Below are positions 23,883 through 24,103 of a stretch of DNA of 24,103 nt, piece after piece. Position 1 is the stretch's first letter; each line of letters begins with the position of its first letter. A program made the translations under genes and the position numbers. Source of the stretch: an uncultured Eubacterium sp. (lineage in GTDB: Bacteria > Bacillota > Clostridia > Lachnospirales > Lachnospiraceae); contig CAJUDA010000035.1 of assembly GCA_910584875.1 (NCBI GenBank), positions 1 to 24,103 of the forward strand, given 5' to 3'. The notes below the pieces were generated by a model. It made no database searches, was not told the DNA's origin, and saw only the letters and a program-made list of their open reading frames with translations.

Positions 23883-24103
23883 AAAAATAAATATAATATT
23901 AACCAGCTTCCTCTTATTATTTGTATTCGCCATTCATTTTCCGCCTGTTATCCAGGCAAAGACCTCACCTCTGCCTGCCCCTGTCAAAGTCCGGGCAAAA
24001 AGCTGCCAGGAAAAACGGCTAAAACTGACATGGAAAAAAGTAAAGGGCGCTTCCGGCTACCAGATTTACCAGTACAAAGCAAAAGTAAAAAAATTTGTTA
24101 AAA
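23872..24103 (+). CDS. Secreted Fn3-like repeat protein, N-terminal part (runs off the right edge)
   Basis: The ATG at 23872 overlaps the last 11 bases of the protease gene in another frame and has AGGAG nine bases upstream, so the two are coupled. The 77 visible residues are a signal peptide (MHSKKINIILTSFLLLFVFA, cleavage probably after VIQA) followed by an Fn3-like start PAPVKVRAKSCQEKRLKLTW and KKVKGASGYQIYQY. This resembles the Fn3-like repeats of the protease (LDWKKG, GYKIYRG). It is likely another exported adhesion or binding protein made with the protease; the rest is not visible. Confidence 0.82.
   Translation, partial: MHSKKINIILTSFLLLFVFAIHFPPVIQAKTSPLPAPVKVRAKSCQEKRLKLTWKKVKGASGYQIYQYKAKVKKFVK

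Noticed and set aside
1..24103. tRNA, rRNA, CRISPR array, insertion sequence or phage genes
   Set aside because: I saw no cloverleaf-type conserved segments, regularly spaced repeats, transposase or integrase motifs on either strand.

Overview
The window looks like chromosome from a spore-forming Clostridia, most likely a Lachnospiraceae-type gut anaerobe. The reasons are a bona fide Spo0A, a gap-pgk-tpiA glycolytic block, a soluble [FeFe]-hydrogenase-like sensor, a GH36 alpha-galactosidase, and secreted proteins built from Ig-like and Fn3-like repeats. There are no rRNA, tRNA, IS, phage or CRISPR elements. Everything up to about 20.9 kb is on the minus strand. The last 3 kb is on the plus strand.

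Layout, left to right. Positions 1-7.1 kb are a signalling block: the start of a PAS protein, a REC/HD-GYP response regulator, a fused ferredoxin/H-cluster/chemoreceptor protein, and a Cache-type hybrid histidine kinase with two receiver domains. Positions 7.1-11.9 kb are central carbon metabolism: tpiA, pgk and gap run as one unit from a strong promoter, with a hairpin between gap and pgk and a strong terminator after tpiA. glgA has its own promoter. Positions 11.9-18.1 kb, read from right to left in transcription order, are spo0A, an OmpR-type regulator, its membrane kinase, a small exported protein, and two tandem paralogous lipoproteins. Tight spacing or overlap from spo0A to the small protein suggests an operon. 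Positions 18.2-20.9 kb hold a GH36 alpha-galactosidase, a short degraded reading frame in its leader, and a small membrane protein. Positions 20.9-24.1 kb hold a secreted multidomain zinc metalloprotease (signal peptide, Ig-like, SH3-like, Fn3-like, HExxHxxGxxD) that overlaps the start of a second Fn3-like secreted protein.

The best candidates for something little described are three. One is the spo0A-linked two-component system with three exported partner proteins, which may share a PepSY-like fold. The second is the H-cluster protein fused directly to a cytoplasmic chemoreceptor signalling domain. The third is the mosaic metalloprotease, whose catalytic end has a base composition very different from its repeat region. 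Several starts were moved from the longest frame to better-supported TTG, GTG or ATG codons (spo0A, glgA, the H-cluster protein, the hybrid kinase, one lipoprotein, the small exported protein). All functions are read from sequence motifs alone.
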